A stretch of 64,000 nucleotides of DNA, from positions 2,783,501-2,847,500 of the forward strand of contig NZ_CP073587.1 of assembly GCF_018223345.1 (NCBI RefSeq), in the 5' to 3' direction. This stretch comes from Shewanella yunxiaonensis. Lineage in GTDB: Bacteria; Pseudomonadota; Gammaproteobacteria; Enterobacterales; Shewanellaceae. Below the pieces are notes generated by a model. That model ran no database searches. It was not told where the DNA came from and worked only from the letters and a program-made list of their open reading frames with translations. Both the position numbers and the translations under genes were made by a program. Of this stretch, positions 27,907 through 37,725 are shown piece by piece; within the stretch, counting starts at the first letter, position 1, and each line of letters opens with the position of its first letter.

Positions 27907-29460
27907 TTATTTTAAGTTGAGACGTTTCATTAACCGGTGCAAATTACCCGGATTGACTTTCAACTGCTCTGCAGTAGCACTTAGCTTCTTATCATTCTCC
28001 AGATAAGCACTCTGCACAAGCTGTGTCTGAAATAGATCAATGGCCTCTTTTAATCCTAGGTGCAGATACTCAGTTGTATTAGTTACCCACCCACCGTCAA
28101 CCGGCAGGGAGTCAATAACGTGCTGGTTTGTCATCTCAATAGAAAAGTTAAAATGGTGCGGAAGCAGAATTATCTGCTCAGATTGGGTATTAGACTTTGC
28201 AATCACTGACGCTCTGTTTATCGCATGTTCCAGTTCACGGACATTACCGGGCCAGCTGTAATTCTGAATAACGGTCAGGGTTGCCGCATCTAGGCTGATA
28301 TTGGCGACACCTAACTTATGTGCGCATCGCTCCGCGAAGAAGCCAGCAAGCAATACAACGTCTTTATCACGTTCTCGTAAGGGAGGCACAAAAACAGGAA
28401 AGACACCCAGTCGATGGTACAGATCTGCTCTGAAATTACCTTGCTTCACTTCTTCATGCATTACCCGGTTAGTGGCAGCAATAATTCGGACATTTACCTT
28501 GATATTCCGGTCATCGCCGACTCGCTGTATATCACCATACTGAAGAGCGCGGAGTAGTTTGGCCTGCAGTGAAAGAGATAGTTCACCAACTTCGTCCAGA
28601 AAAAGGGTGCCATTATCTGCCAGTTCAAATTTACCCTTACGGTTACTAATGGCTCCAGTAAAAGCCCCCTTTACATGCCCAAACAACTCACTTTCGGCCA
28701 CAGATTCCGGGAGCGCCGCGCAGTTCAGGTATACCAAGGCATTGTCCGAGCGACGGGATTGGCTATGAAGCGCATTTGCTACCAGTTCCTTACCTACGCC
28801 CGTTTCCCCCATGATCAGTACCGAGAGATCAGTATCTGCCACTGCATCAATTTGAGATTTAAGCTCCAGCATTGGTGAAGACTGGCCAATAATCTCTTCA
28901 GGGTAATTTAGTTTTCTTGACCGCTTTGGGGATGCAGCTCCAACCCCAGCAGTCCGTTCCAATTGCTCCATCAATAAGGCCGTATTCAGGCTGCTGGCAG
29001 CCAAGGCACTCACAATCCGAAGATCATCATTGTTAAAATAATCAAATTGAGCCGGATCAAAAGCGTCGATGGTAACAGCACCAATTAAACGATCGTCCAG
29101 CATTAGCGGCAGACCGATACAGGAGTGAACCTTGAGCTCCTCCTCATGATTGGGTATCAGGCCGTCATAGGGATCGGGCAGATCACTATCGGGGGGAAAA
29201 CGCACAATATCTCCAGCCCTAGCTATGGCCTCAAGGCGGGGATGCTTCTCAATATCAAACCTGCGCCCAAGTACATCCTCACTTAGTCCATTAATCGCCA
29301 AAGGTACAAACTGCTGATTGCGGAATAGTAACAAGGCTGAAGCATCACATTTCAGAGTATGGCGGATAGTAGAAAGTAGTCGGTCAAACCTATCCTGATC
29401 AGAAATACCGGAAGTTATGTCCAGCGCAACCTGTACCCATGCGTTACCAAGCTGTTCCAT
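27907..29460 (-). CDS. norR: NorR-type NO-sensing sigma-54 activator 2
   Basis: 517 residues, same GAF-AAA+-Fis layout as the first copy. The GAF domain has [25 protein letters not shown] and VHSCIGL, all NorR-like. GETGVGKE, canonical GAFTGA and FLDEVG are intact. The C-terminus [15 protein letters not shown] is the DNA-binding helix pair. It diverges from norVW with three NorR-like sites and a sigma-54 promoter between, so it very likely controls norVW in response to NO. Confidence 0.95.
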   Translation of the reverse strand: MEQLGNAWVQVALDITSGISDQDRFDRLLSTIRHTLKCDASALLLFRNQQFVPLAINGLSEDVLGRRFDIEKHPRLEAIARAGDIVRFPPDSDLPDPYDGLIPNHEEELKVHSCIGLPLMLDDRLIGAVTIDAFDPAQFDYFNNDDLRIVSALAASSLNTALLMEQLERTAGVGAASPKRSRKLNYPEEIIGQSSPMLELKSQIDAVADTDLSVLIMGETGVGKELVANALHSQSRRSDNALVYLNCAALPESVAESELFGHVKGAFTGAISNRKGKFELADNGTLFLDEVGELSLSLQAKLLRALQYGDIQRVGDDRNIKVNVRIIAATNRVMHEEVKQGNFRADLYHRLGVFPVFVPPLRERDKDVVLLAGFFAERCAHKLGVANISLDAATLTVIQNYSWPGNVRELEHAINRASVIAKSNTQSEQIILLPHHFNFSIEMTNQHVIDSLPVDGGWVTNTTEYLHLGLKEAIDLFQTQLVQSAYLENDKKLSATAEQLKVNPGNLHRLMKRLNLK

Positions 29461-29504
29461 GACTATATCCTCACCCTTAAAAATTATCTAAACGACAATA
29501 TTAT

Positions 29505-29576
29505 TATCATATTGATAACTGCAATAAAATATCAAAATGACAAAAAGAATAAGCTGATAAAGTTATCTTGATGATA
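29505..29576. promoter_or_regulatory. Three NorR-like enhancer sites upstream of norV
   Basis: TATCATATTGATA (29505-29517), TATCAAAATGACA (29530-29542) and TATCTTGATGATA (29564-29576) share a 13-bp TATCA-N3-TGATA pattern. Three sites before norV is the arrangement known from Escherichia coli, where NorR binds three enhancers. Confidence 0.75.
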
Positions 29577-29592
29577 TGAAAGGGATAATTTT

Positions 29593-29609
29593 TTGGCACG
29601 CTTCATGCC
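29593..29609 (+). promoter_or_regulatory. Sigma-54 promoter of norVW
   Basis: TTGGCACGCTTCATGCC: -24 GG and -12 GC with exactly ten bases between, an excellent match. It lies about 40 bp before the norV start. Confidence 0.88.
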
Positions 29610-29649
29610 CTTATAAGACAAACCTTCACAACTGATTTAGGGTAAAAAG

Positions 29650-31107
29650 ATGACGATTCATGTAAAAAACAATATTCACTGGGTTGGACAACGTGACTGG
29701 GAAGTTCAGAATTTCCATGGTACAGAATATAAAATGACAAAAGGAACCAGCTACAACAGTTACCTGATCCGTGAAGAGAAAACCGTACTGATCGATACGG
29801 TTGATCACCGTTTTAGCTACCAGTTCCTACAGAACCTAGAGATGGAGATAGATCTGAATGATATCGACTTTATCGTGGTAAACCATGCAGAGGAAGATCA
29901 CTCAGGTGCTCTATCTGCACTGATGGAAAAAATACCGGGAACTCCCATCTATTGTACTGAAGCAGCAATCGACTCTATTGTCGGACATCACCACCATCCA
30001 GAGTGGAATTTCAAAACCGTCAAAACTGGCGACAGTGTTGATATCGGTAACGGAAAACAACTTATCTTCATTGAAGCCCCAATGTTGCACTGGCCTGACA
30101 GTATGATGACCTATATGACAGACGATGCGGTCCTATTCAGTAATGATGCTTTCGGCCAGCATTACTGCGATGAGCACCTGTTTAACGATGAGGTAGATCA
30201 AAACGAATTGATGGATCAGTGCCTTCGTTACTACTCCAATATCCTGACGCCATTCAGCAACCTAGTGACAGCGAAAATCAAAGAAGTTCTAAGCCTTAAT
30301 GTACCTGTGGATATGATCGCCACCTCCCACGGTATCGTGTGGCGTGATAACCCGACTCAAATTGTTCATCAGTACCTTGAATGGGCAGACAACTATCAGG
30401 AAGAGCGGATCACCATTTTCTACGACTCAATGTCTAACAACACCCGCATGATGGCCGATGCAATTGCTCAGGGAATTCATGATATTGACCCGCAAGTGGC
30501 GGTAAAAGTATTTAACGTATCTAAACACGATAAAAACGAAATTCTGGCAAATGTGTTCCGCTCCAAAGGAATATTCGTTGGCTCATCCACCATGAACAAT
30601 GTAATGATGCCCAAAATTGCCGGTATGCTGGAAGAGATCACAGGCCTGCGCTTCAAAAACAAGAAAGCAGCTGCATTCGGCAGTTATGGCTGGAACGGAG
30701 GTGCCGTTGACCGCATTCATGCCCGCTTGACCGATGCAGGATTTGAAACAGCCTTAAGCCTGAAAACCAAATGGCGCCCAGATGGAAAAGCTATGCGTGA
30801 ATGTCGTGAACACGGCCGTCAGCTTGCGAAGCAGTGGGCACTGAATAACGAAACACTGATAGAGACAAAACCTGCACCAAGTGAATTGGCAGAACCTTCT
30901 GACAGTAAGGTACACCCGACAAATTGCCAGTGCATGATTTGTACTGTGTGTAATTGGATTTACGACCCTGCAATTGGCGAACCCAATCAGGGCGTTGAAC
31001 CTGGTACACAGTGGGACAACGTACCAGACTATTTCCTTTGTCCAGAGTGCAATCTGGGTAAGGAAGTCTTTGCGAAACATGCGAACAATGACCAGGAGGC
31101 AGCCTGA
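29650..31107 (+). CDS. norV: Anaerobic nitric oxide reductase flavorubredoxin
   Basis: 485 residues. A metallo-beta-lactamase-like di-iron domain ([10 protein letters not shown]) reduces NO to N2O; a flavodoxin domain follows ([16 protein letters not shown]), and a C-terminal rubredoxin domain holds iron through CTVC and CPEC. This matches E. coli NorV in size and order. Electrons come from the next gene product, NorW. It works under low oxygen, complementing the oxygen-requiring Hmp. Confidence 0.96.
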   Translation: MTIHVKNNIHWVGQRDWEVQNFHGTEYKMTKGTSYNSYLIREEKTVLIDTVDHRFSYQFLQNLEMEIDLNDIDFIVVNHAEEDHSGALSALMEKIPGTPIYCTEAAIDSIVGHHHHPEWNFKTVKTGDSVDIGNGKQLIFIEAPMLHWPDSMMTYMTDDAVLFSNDAFGQHYCDEHLFNDEVDQNELMDQCLRYYSNILTPFSNLVTAKIKEVLSLNVPVDMIATSHGIVWRDNPTQIVHQYLEWADNYQEERITIFYDSMSNNTRMMADAIAQGIHDIDPQVAVKVFNVSKHDKNEILANVFRSKGIFVGSSTMNNVMMPKIAGMLEEITGLRFKNKKAAAFGSYGWNGGAVDRIHARLTDAGFETALSLKTKWRPDGKAMRECREHGRQLAKQWALNNETLIETKPAPSELAEPSDSKVHPTNCQCMICTVCNWIYDPAIGEPNQGVEPGTQWDNVPDYFLCPECNLGKEVFAKHANNDQEAA

Positions 31108-32249
31108 TGTATCCTCCTCTGATTATTATTGGGAGCGGCTTTGCCGCTTACCAACTGATAAAAACACTTCGTCGTAAAAATAGCGATATGCCTATCCAGT
31201 TATTTACCGCTGATAACGGGGACGAGTACAACAAACCGGATCTGAGCCACGTGTTTACCCGCCAGCAAAGAGCTAGTGACCTTATCACTATGACGGGAAA
31301 AGCATTTGCTACCCAGCAAAAAATTGAGATCTTTGCCAATACCAGAGTAGATAAGATTGATACCGACAATCACACCATTACCGCTAATGGCATCTGTTAT
31401 CACTACTCCAGGCTTGTTTTAGCAACCGGCGCCAAAACCTTTATTCCTATATTGACTGGTGATGCGACTGCAGAAGTTATTACGCTCAATAGCCTAGAAG
31501 AATATCGTGTTTCTGAACAACGTGTTACACAGGCACAACGAATCTTAATCATGGGCGGCGGTCTTATTGGTACTGAACTGGCGATGGATCTTTGTTCCGC
31601 AGGTAAGAAAGTACAGATACTGGATCCGAGCCCCCATCTTATGGCCAGCATGATACCTGACTTTGTCGCTACAGCCCTTGAACAGCAGTTACGGAACGAT
31701 GGGGTCCAGATTGACTGTCTGGACCATGTCATCAGTGTTGAATATGACCAAAGCTGTCTAGTTGCCACGACCAGAAACGGCTTACGCTACAAAACTGACT
31801 GCATAATCTCTGCCGCAGGACTGGTACCCAACACAGAACTTGCAAAAAAAGCCGGGTTAACGGTGCAACGAGGCATTGTTGTTGATAAGACACTGCGAAC
31901 TTCGGTTGACAATATCTACGCCCTTGGGGATTGCGCCGAAATTAACGGCAAGGTGATGGCATGTATGCAACCTATTGTACTCAGTGCAAATGTGCTGGCC
32001 AGTCAGTTACTTTCCAGTACAGGAGAGCTAAGCCTTCCAGCCATGATGACTAAAGTGAAAACTCCTCGCTATCCGATCCAGTCTGGTGGTAACTGTGACT
32101 CCGCAGCGAGTTGGCAGGTGAATATCAACGAGCACGGCATTCTGGCCAGAGCCTACAATCATAGCCAGCACCTGACCGGTTTCGTCGTTACTAAAGACAA
32201 TATAAGCCAAGCTTTCCCGCTGCTACGAGAGCTTCAGGCTGCTAACTAA
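31107..32249 (+). CDS. norW: NADH:flavorubredoxin reductase
   Basis: 380 residues. FAD-binding IIIGSGFAAYQLIKTL at the N-terminus, NAD-binding ILIMGGGLIGTELAMDL in the middle, and IYALGDCAEI near the C-terminus are the normal pyridine-nucleotide disulfide reductase fold. It passes NADH electrons to the rubredoxin domain of NorV. Start and norV stop share one base (TGATG), so the two are coupled. Confidence 0.95.
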   Translation: MYPPLIIIGSGFAAYQLIKTLRRKNSDMPIQLFTADNGDEYNKPDLSHVFTRQQRASDLITMTGKAFATQQKIEIFANTRVDKIDTDNHTITANGICYHYSRLVLATGAKTFIPILTGDATAEVITLNSLEEYRVSEQRVTQAQRILIMGGGLIGTELAMDLCSAGKKVQILDPSPHLMASMIPDFVATALEQQLRNDGVQIDCLDHVISVEYDQSCLVATTRNGLRYKTDCIISAAGLVPNTELAKKAGLTVQRGIVVDKTLRTSVDNIYALGDCAEINGKVMACMQPIVLSANVLASQLLSSTGELSLPAMMTKVKTPRYPIQSGGNCDSAASWQVNINEHGILARAYNHSQHLTGFVVTKDNISQAFPLLRELQAAN

Positions 32250-32305
32250 GCGAATTGATTATTGTCGTCCGGTTAAATCAATCCATACATAGTGAGTAGA
32301 TAAGC

Positions 32306-32863
32306 ATGATGAATATCAGCTTCTCAGAGCCCGAAAGGCTAAAAGCAATTTTTGATAGCGAGAACCGAGAAGAGTGGCAAAAAACCAGCCATATCATTCG
32401 CAGCCTTGCGCTGAAAGAAAATGAAATTATTGCCGACATAGGCGCCGGCACCGGTTATTTTTCCGAAATTTTCTCGCATACAATCAAGGAAGGGAAAATC
32501 TATTCAATAGATTGTGAGCCCAATATGGTGGCCTATATGCGAAATAGATTTTCTAGTGAAGCGTTCAACAATATAAAGGTCATCTTGTCGCAACCGGACG
32601 ACCCATCCATTCCCCCTAGGGTCGATACCGTGTTTATCGCTAATACCTACCGTTTTATCCAGAACCGCGATGCGTTTCTGAATAAGATGCGAGAACAGAC
32701 GAGTCGGAAGACCAAGTTTGTCATCGTCGATTTTAGAGGCAGTAACGCACGCGTATCACCACAACTAGCGATTGATGAAGTTCAAAGAGCTGGATTTGAA
32801 GTGGTGGATTTTGATGTGGCGGGATGTCCAGAACACTATATTTTAACCTTCACGTTAAATTAG
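32306..32863 (+). CDS. Class I SAM-dependent methyltransferase
   Basis: 185 residues. IIADIGAGTGYFSEIFSH is the SAM-binding loop, followed by SIDCEPNMVAYMRNRF, the acidic second strand. It lies 56 bp after norW and may belong to the same transcript. The substrate is unknown. Its placement among NO-stress genes is suggestive only. Confidence 0.85.
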   Translation: MMNISFSEPERLKAIFDSENREEWQKTSHIIRSLALKENEIIADIGAGTGYFSEIFSHTIKEGKIYSIDCEPNMVAYMRNRFSSEAFNNIKVILSQPDDPSIPPRVDTVFIANTYRFIQNRDAFLNKMREQTSRKTKFVIVDFRGSNARVSPQLAIDEVQRAGFEVVDFDVAGCPEHYILTFTLN

Positions 32864-32955
32864 TAGCCGATTCCTACTTTTGCTATGCCTGCTTGTTAGA
32901 CAGCGATTAAGTGTTTATTCAACCGCGAAGCGGATATTTATAGAGAAGAAAGATT

Positions 32956-33291
32956 ATGAGTCACCAACGAATTCCAAAGAACTGGACCATTCAACGCTCA
33001 ACACCATTTTTTACTAATGATAATGTACCCACAGCACTGCTTTCTCACCATAACACAGCAGCAGGTGTTTTTGGCCAACTCTGCGTGATGGAAGGTGTTG
33101 TAACCTACTACGGGTTTGCTGATGAAAACGCAACTGAGCCTGAAATTAAGATCGTTATTCCTGCAGGTAGTTTCGCTACTAGTCCGCCACAATACTGGCA
33201 TTGTATTGAACTAAGCGATAACGCTCAGTTTAATATCAACTTCTGGTCTGATTCAGATAAAAAAGACCAACGGATGTACAACACCAAATAA
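32956..33291 (+). CDS. DUF1971/YeaR-like small cupin protein
   Basis: 111 residues. RSTPFFTNDNVPTALLSHHNTAAGVFGQLCVMEG and PPQYWHCIELSDNAQFNINFW match the DUF1971 family, which includes E. coli YeaR. YeaR is induced by nitrate and NO, and related domains occur in tellurite-resistance proteins. A cupin-like fold is likely. GAGAAGAAAG precedes the ATG. Last intact gene of the NO-stress block. Confidence 0.85.
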   Translation: MSHQRIPKNWTIQRSTPFFTNDNVPTALLSHHNTAAGVFGQLCVMEGVVTYYGFADENATEPEIKIVIPAGSFATSPPQYWHCIELSDNAQFNINFWSDSDKKDQRMYNTK

Positions 33292-33953
33292 TAGTCGTAA
33301 AGCGGGCCAATCTCTCATTACCCTGCGCGTCAGTGATAGACTCAGATGGGTAGCGGTTGCCGCACCCAAATACCTCAGCCACGCTCCAGAAATCGATGAG
33401 TCAAGGATCTGAAGCAGCATAACTGCATCCAGCTACGTACCGGCTTTGGTGTTATATACCAGTGGAACTTTGAAAAATGGCAATAAGATGCGCCATCGAT
33501 GTACCAGGTCAGTTATGCGTAAATGAAACGGCTATAGGTATGATATGGCGCTTGCTGGCAGAGGTATTAGGTACTTTTGGAAGAACGCATTGGACCTTTT
33601 TTGGAGAGTAGCACTCTACAAGTTGTATTGCCCGATTGGACACCAGTAGAAGAGCCGTTTTATCTCTATTATCCGGGCTGTAGACAAATACCGCCTAGCT
33701 GGAAAGAGTTGATTGATATCTTAAGAACTGACGCTAAAACGTGGGAAAGATGAACACTTGTCAACTAAACCGCCATTACAAAAATTAGGGCTAGTTTCGC
33801 CCCATGCTTAGTTCCGTCTTGAAGGTGCGAAAAACGGAATGGGGCAAAGATGCGTTAGCGATTCCTGTGCAGGCATACTTTTGAACAAAATTCCGCTTCT
33901 AGGCATTGTAGATTAGCAAACCATAAATCAACTAAGCTCTTAATATAATTAAT
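33292..33953. other. Remnant-bearing gap
   Basis: Apart from the LysR remnant, nothing coding is supported. The block ends with AT-rich sequence before the convergent hypothetical gene. Confidence 0.4.
33440..33753 (+). pseudogene. Decayed LysR-type regulator, C-terminal remnant
   Basis: In shifting frames the stretch gives QWNFEK, then GQLCVNETAIGM, then LESSTLQVVLPDWTPVEEPF followed by LYYPGCRQIPPSWKELIDIL. These correspond in order to the C-terminal effector domain of LysR regulators. At least two frameshifts and the loss of the DNA-binding half show it is dead. A divergent LysR gene may once have controlled this block. Confidence 0.65.
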
Positions 33954-34688
33954 CTAAAATCTGTAATCATTTAACGGCCAAACCACTCCTCTTTCAAATG
34001 ATTGCATGTCCGTATTTAAACTCGGCACATCCAGCTCGTATGGAATCGCACCTAAATATCCATTGGAAAACCGTCTAACAATATAACCACTCAGATCTTT
34101 CTTGTAATCGGTAGGTATACACTGAGGCCATACACCACATAACAGTATTAAGTTAAACGATAAGTAGTGCCTGTCATAATTTGCACTTTCATATGAAATA
34201 GAAAGAGAAAGACCGTTACCGTACTTGACCTGAATTTGTACTAATTGACCATTCATCTTCAAACGAAAGTTCCCAAGTAAAAATATCAAACAGAAAACAA
34301 AATCACGGAAGCGTAGTTCGTTTCTAGACTCTATCGCATGGTTAATTCCAACGAGAGCAAAGATAGAACATAAACTAGCCTTAACTTCATCAAGAACGCC
34401 AATCCCGCTATTTCTTTGTTTCGGTAGATCTGCTCCATCAAAAGTTTCTAGAGTATTATCATCAAAAAAATCAATGACATCTTGGAATGCTGTGATCACT
34501 AGACCTCGGTCTTTTTCATCTGGATGAGCTAAAAAATCACCTAGCTCTCGAAAGATGCTTCCTTTAGGTGTGTAATCTCTAGCTAATACAATAAACATAG
34601 CAATATCATCTTGATCAAAAGATCTATTGATGAATTTTTCATAGAAACGTTCAATGTGATGATGTGTGTATTTATTCATTTCAACCAC
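33954..34688 (-). CDS. Hypothetical protein
   Basis: 244 residues. FRELGDFLAHPDEKDRGLV is the one conserved-looking stretch, seen in some uncharacterised helical proteins. The C-terminal half is beta-rich. No family can be named. It is a single gene at the junction between cargo and mobilisation modules. Confidence 0.6.
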   Translation of the reverse strand: MVEMNKYTHHHIERFYEKFINRSFDQDDIAMFIVLARDYTPKGSIFRELGDFLAHPDEKDRGLVITAFQDVIDFFDDNTLETFDGADLPKQRNSGIGVLDEVKASLCSIFALVGINHAIESRNELRFRDFVFCLIFLLGNFRLKMNGQLVQIQVKYGNGLSLSISYESANYDRHYLSFNLILLCGVWPQCIPTDYKKDLSGYIVRRFSNGYLGAIPYELDVPSLNTDMQSFERGVVWPLNDYRF

Positions 34689-34852
34689 TAACTTAACAGA
34701 TGTTTTTTCAGTCTATATGGGTTAATTATATTGGGTCAAACTAAGGACAAGTAAAGCGAGATAACTATCGCTCCAAACACAGAATGGGGCATAACTTTCT
34801 TCGCCTCAACTTAGCCCTGTTCATAAGCTTTAAAAACCTGAGTTTAGCAACA

Positions 34853-35079
34853 GTGCAACGTTCCCATAGACCTCCTAGTTAACCGTGCAACGGCCCCACA
34901 TACGCTCTCAGACCAACGAAAAAGTCCGCATACAAGTGATTTGGCCTTCATTTTGTTCAGTAAACGCCCCCAATTGGGCTTTGTGCAGCCCCTATCGTGC
35001 AACCATCCCATGGGTTTAAGGGGTTAATCGTGCAGCCAACCAATATATCCAAGGCTTAAACGTGCAACGTTCCCACATA
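34853..35079 (+). repeat. Iteron-like direct repeats
   Basis: Imperfect copies of CGTGCAACGTTCCCACATA occur at 34853-34868, 34884-34902, 34996-35012, 35029-35041 (short) and 35061-35079, with a related TGTGCAGCCCC at 34982. Two pairs are spaced about 32-33 bp apart, three helical turns. Such arrays mark plasmid replication origins or partition sites. No Rep gene is adjacent, so origin function is inference. Confidence 0.6.
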
Positions 35080-35093
35080 TGCCCTTGCAGTGG

Positions 35094-35130
35094 CGTTACA
35101 TGTCACATTTTACATTCGTGACATGTAACG
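35094..35130. promoter_or_regulatory. Perfect 13-bp inverted repeat
   Basis: CGTTACATGTCAC (35094-35106) and GTGACATGTAACG (35118-35130), 11-bp spacer. Likely a binding site for a dimeric protein, next to the iteron-like array. Confidence 0.7.
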
Positions 35131-35230
35131 ATACATAAATATCTTTTTAAATTCATATATATACAATCAACCGGCAACACCAACCTAGCTCAAAATCTGG
35201 AAATTCCCTTCTGACTCTACAGACAAGACA

Positions 35231-35261
35231 TTTGTCCAAATCGGGCAGTTTGGCGTGCCAA
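35231..35261 (+). promoter_or_regulatory. Regulon motif, copy 1
   Basis: TTTGTCCAAATCGGGC then AGTTTGGCGTGCCAA, ending 58 bp before the start of the gene at 35319. Contains the small palindromes TTTGTCCAAA and TTGGCGTGCCAA. One of seven sites placed before transcription units across the element. Confidence 0.8.
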
Positions 35262-35318
35262 TCTCGGCGGTTATCAGCGGGATAATGGCTCCGTCCACTA
35301 AGCACGGGAGTTATTTTT

Positions 35319-35705
35319 ATGAAGTTAAATGGCATTGAACTGCTCAACCTAGCTGTAGCACATGAGCTAAGAGAAGTTTGGGTCGTCAGGTTAGACCCAC
35401 CCGATCAGCCCGGCAATCGAGGACCAGATGGAGAACTGCTCTGGCCGGAGGTTTTGCTGTGCAAGAGTTCTGACGATGCAACTCATTTGGCTGAGTACCT
35501 AAGCAAAGCAGCCTTTGATGATTTTTCTGATTTTATGGCCGCAGAAGAAGATGGGGAAATCCATTCAGAACCTCAGGACGCAGATCAGTACATAGTTGCG
35601 CTCTGTAAAAGCATTCAAAGGTACAGATACGCTTGGCTGGTAGAGCCGAGCATCAATAGCATCTCACAAATCACCTTGCTCAAGGAGGCTTTTCAACATG
35701 ATTAA
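35319..35705 (+). CDS. Hypothetical acidic protein
   Basis: 128 residues, acidic (FDDFSDFMAAEEDGEIHSEPQDADQY). No signal peptide or known family. GGGAG precedes the ATG. First gene of a three-gene unit (overlapping the next by 8 bp) under regulon motif copy 1. Confidence 0.65.
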   Translation: MKLNGIELLNLAVAHELREVWVVRLDPPDQPGNRGPDGELLWPEVLLCKSSDDATHLAEYLSKAAFDDFSDFMAAEEDGEIHSEPQDADQYIVALCKSIQRYRYAWLVEPSINSISQITLLKEAFQHD

Positions 35706-36861
35706 AAAGTCATTGAGTTTGCTGGCCTTTACATTAATTGCATACTCAAACATTACACTTGCTCAAGAAAACGCCACTGTGGGCCAAAAATCCTCACAGG
35801 AAAAGCGCACCCAAAAAGAAACCACGTTGAACGATGAGACAAGCATGGAGTTACAACGCCAAAAGGGAGAGGAAGCAAGAAAAGGTGAGGAAAAAAGAGA
35901 CACGACTTCCACGTCAGCTCGACATGCAAGCGAAGCATCATCTAGGCAGCAATATCAAAATGCTCGCCGTCTTTCAGTAAAAACAGCACCACTTTCTATT
36001 CTCATAGAGCTATTTGCCTATGTCGAAAAAGGCAAATCTATAAGAGGGAAAACAGCAAACCTCATCAGAAATTGTTCGCTCATTACAAACCCACAAGCGC
36101 CACAATTTCCAGAGCTAGAACCCAAACCCCTAGTTACAAGCGTGCAGGCCTGCATGGCCTGGAACAAAGAAAAAACACTGGGACAATGCCAAGTTGAGTT
36201 GCAGCAGGCAGCTTTCAACTGGGCGACCACTGGCATGCCTTCATCCATAAGAGTTCCATCTGAACGACTGAAAAAAGAAGGGGTTTGCTGGGCAGTCTAC
36301 GGACTTGTAGCAGAAGCAACGCTGGATGAAATATCAAGCGGGATTTCGGTCAACGGAAGTGGCAAGTCAGCGATAAAAATGGCGCTTGCCAAGGCAATGA
36401 GTAAACAGCTCATACGTAATGACTTACCAGAAAAGGCCTTGAAGATAGTAGATAGACAATTTGGAAGGAACTGCGTAGTGCCATCTACACGAGGGTATCA
36501 GTATGAAGGAAAATACGAATGGTCTTGTGGCTCTTTTTCTGCTGATCCAAAAAATCTGTCAGCTTCAATCGGCGAGTTCACTGTCTTTGGCCGAGGAAAC
36601 TCACTCTTTGGAGAGTCATGGGAGCTGGAGACATCATTAAATCACGACACTCTTTTTTCATTATCGACTACCAGAACTAACTCAAAAGAAGCATCAACGT
36701 CTAATGCTCATTATGCAAGTACCGACAACCGCTCATCCAAGTCCCGTAATCTTTCAATGAGAACGTCTGAACGATTACAAACCGAGGAAGCATCCAATCT
36801 CAGCAATTCCACGGAGGCAAGCTTCACAGTGTCTCAGCCAGGCATAAAAGGGGGTAATTAA
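35698..36861 (+). CDS. Large exported hypothetical protein
   Basis: 387 residues with a signal peptide (SLLAFTLIAYSNITLAQ). A lysine/glutamine-rich stretch follows, then a domain with six cysteines (CSLI, CMAW, CQVE, CWAV, CVVP, CGSF) that likely form disulfides in the periplasm, and a serine/threonine-rich tail with many SS, TS and NS pairs. I do not recognise the family. A role at the cell surface during transfer is possible given its place in the regulon. Confidence 0.65.
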   Translation: MIKKSLSLLAFTLIAYSNITLAQENATVGQKSSQEKRTQKETTLNDETSMELQRQKGEEARKGEEKRDTTSTSARHASEASSRQQYQNARRLSVKTAPLSILIELFAYVEKGKSIRGKTANLIRNCSLITNPQAPQFPELEPKPLVTSVQACMAWNKEKTLGQCQVELQQAAFNWATTGMPSSIRVPSERLKKEGVCWAVYGLVAEATLDEISSGISVNGSGKSAIKMALAKAMSKQLIRNDLPEKALKIVDRQFGRNCVVPSTRGYQYEGKYEWSCGSFSADPKNLSASIGEFTVFGRGNSLFGESWELETSLNHDTLFSLSTTRTNSKEASTSNAHYASTDNRSSKSRNLSMRTSERLQTEEASNLSNSTEASFTVSQPGIKGGN

Positions 36862-36863
36862 AA

Positions 36864-37223
36864 ATGAAATCTGTACTGTATGGCATCATCATTGCCTGCC
36901 CAATAACAGCCATCGTGATCTACTTTGCCTTAACTGGTAGGCAGGAAGTTCTTATCCAACAAAAAACACATGAAGTTCAACAACAAATTCGCTCGGAAGA
37001 GTTTCATCGTGACTTCTCCAAGGCCTGGGCTGAGTTTGATCTACCCAACCAGCATGATAAGGCCCTTCTCTCGTCGGAAAACGCTGAACGGAACGAGCGA
37101 ATAAAACAGCTCAAAAAACTTCGCTCTCAGTTGGAAGCGGATAACGGTGAGTCAATGGATGACCTCAAAGGAGACTTAGCAGAGATGAGAAAAGCGTTAA
37201 AGGAATCCGCGCAGGAAAAGTAG
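36864..37223 (+). CDS. Small membrane protein with coiled coil
   Basis: 119 residues. One N-terminal membrane segment (VLYGIIIACPITAIVIYFAL) followed by a long charged helix (ERIKQLKKLRSQLEADNGESMDDLKGDLAEMRKALKE), probably periplasmic and coiled. It starts two bases after the previous stop, so it is in the same operon. No family known. Confidence 0.65.
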   Translation: MKSVLYGIIIACPITAIVIYFALTGRQEVLIQQKTHEVQQQIRSEEFHRDFSKAWAEFDLPNQHDKALLSSENAERNERIKQLKKLRSQLEADNGESMDDLKGDLAEMRKALKESAQEK

Positions 37224-37535
37224 TTGTAATACCATAGTGAATTTGACCACTTCATTACTGTTATATAAGTTATTTATCTGCTGCGGAACAGGGGGATTAC
37301 GCCATGAAGCATCTTTTCTCCAGTTAGGTTACGCACTTAATTGTCCTATATGGACTCGGTTAGATTGAAGAATTGGTTGCCTTGCTAGGCATCCTCCAAT
37401 GTCAGTGACCTAGAAAAATTGAAAAACCATAAAATATCAGTGAATATCACCAATTATCATTAAATCATCAGTCGCGTGATTTTTTGCCATTGATAGCATG
37501 TGCCTTGTACTTTTATACAAACAAGGAGACGACAA
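37224..37535. other. Non-coding stretch
   Basis: About 310 bp. It holds a hairpin near 37370-37400 (ATTGG ... GCC TTGCTA GGC ... CCAAT) and an AT-rich run with repeated TATCA. It likely contains the promoter of the small gene that follows. Confidence 0.4.
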
Positions 37536-37682
37536 ATGTCTAAGCAAAACAATCACAATTCAGATATGACTAACGCCAATAAGAGTACGTCTGGTACGAA
37601 CAAGACTTACTCACAAAACCAAGGAAATCGAGGGTGGCAAATGAACCCTCAAAATCCGCAGAATGGCGGGAAGAAAAAATAA
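37536..37682 (+). CDS. 48-residue Asn/Gln-rich small protein
   Basis: From MSKQNNHNSDMTNANKS to QNGGKKK. AAGGAG stands seven bases upstream of the ATG. A third of residues are asparagine or glutamine and the end is basic, suggesting a disordered nucleic-acid-binding peptide. No family recognised. Confidence 0.55.
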   Translation: MSKQNNHNSDMTNANKSTSGTNKTYSQNQGNRGWQMNPQNPQNGGKKK

Positions 37683-37725
37683 GTTGTGAAGGGGGCTTAA
37701 TGCTCCCTTTTCTTTAAGGGGCTAC

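Noticed and set aside
34853..35079. CRISPR array
   Set aside because: The repeats are short, imperfect and irregularly spaced, and no cas genes are present.
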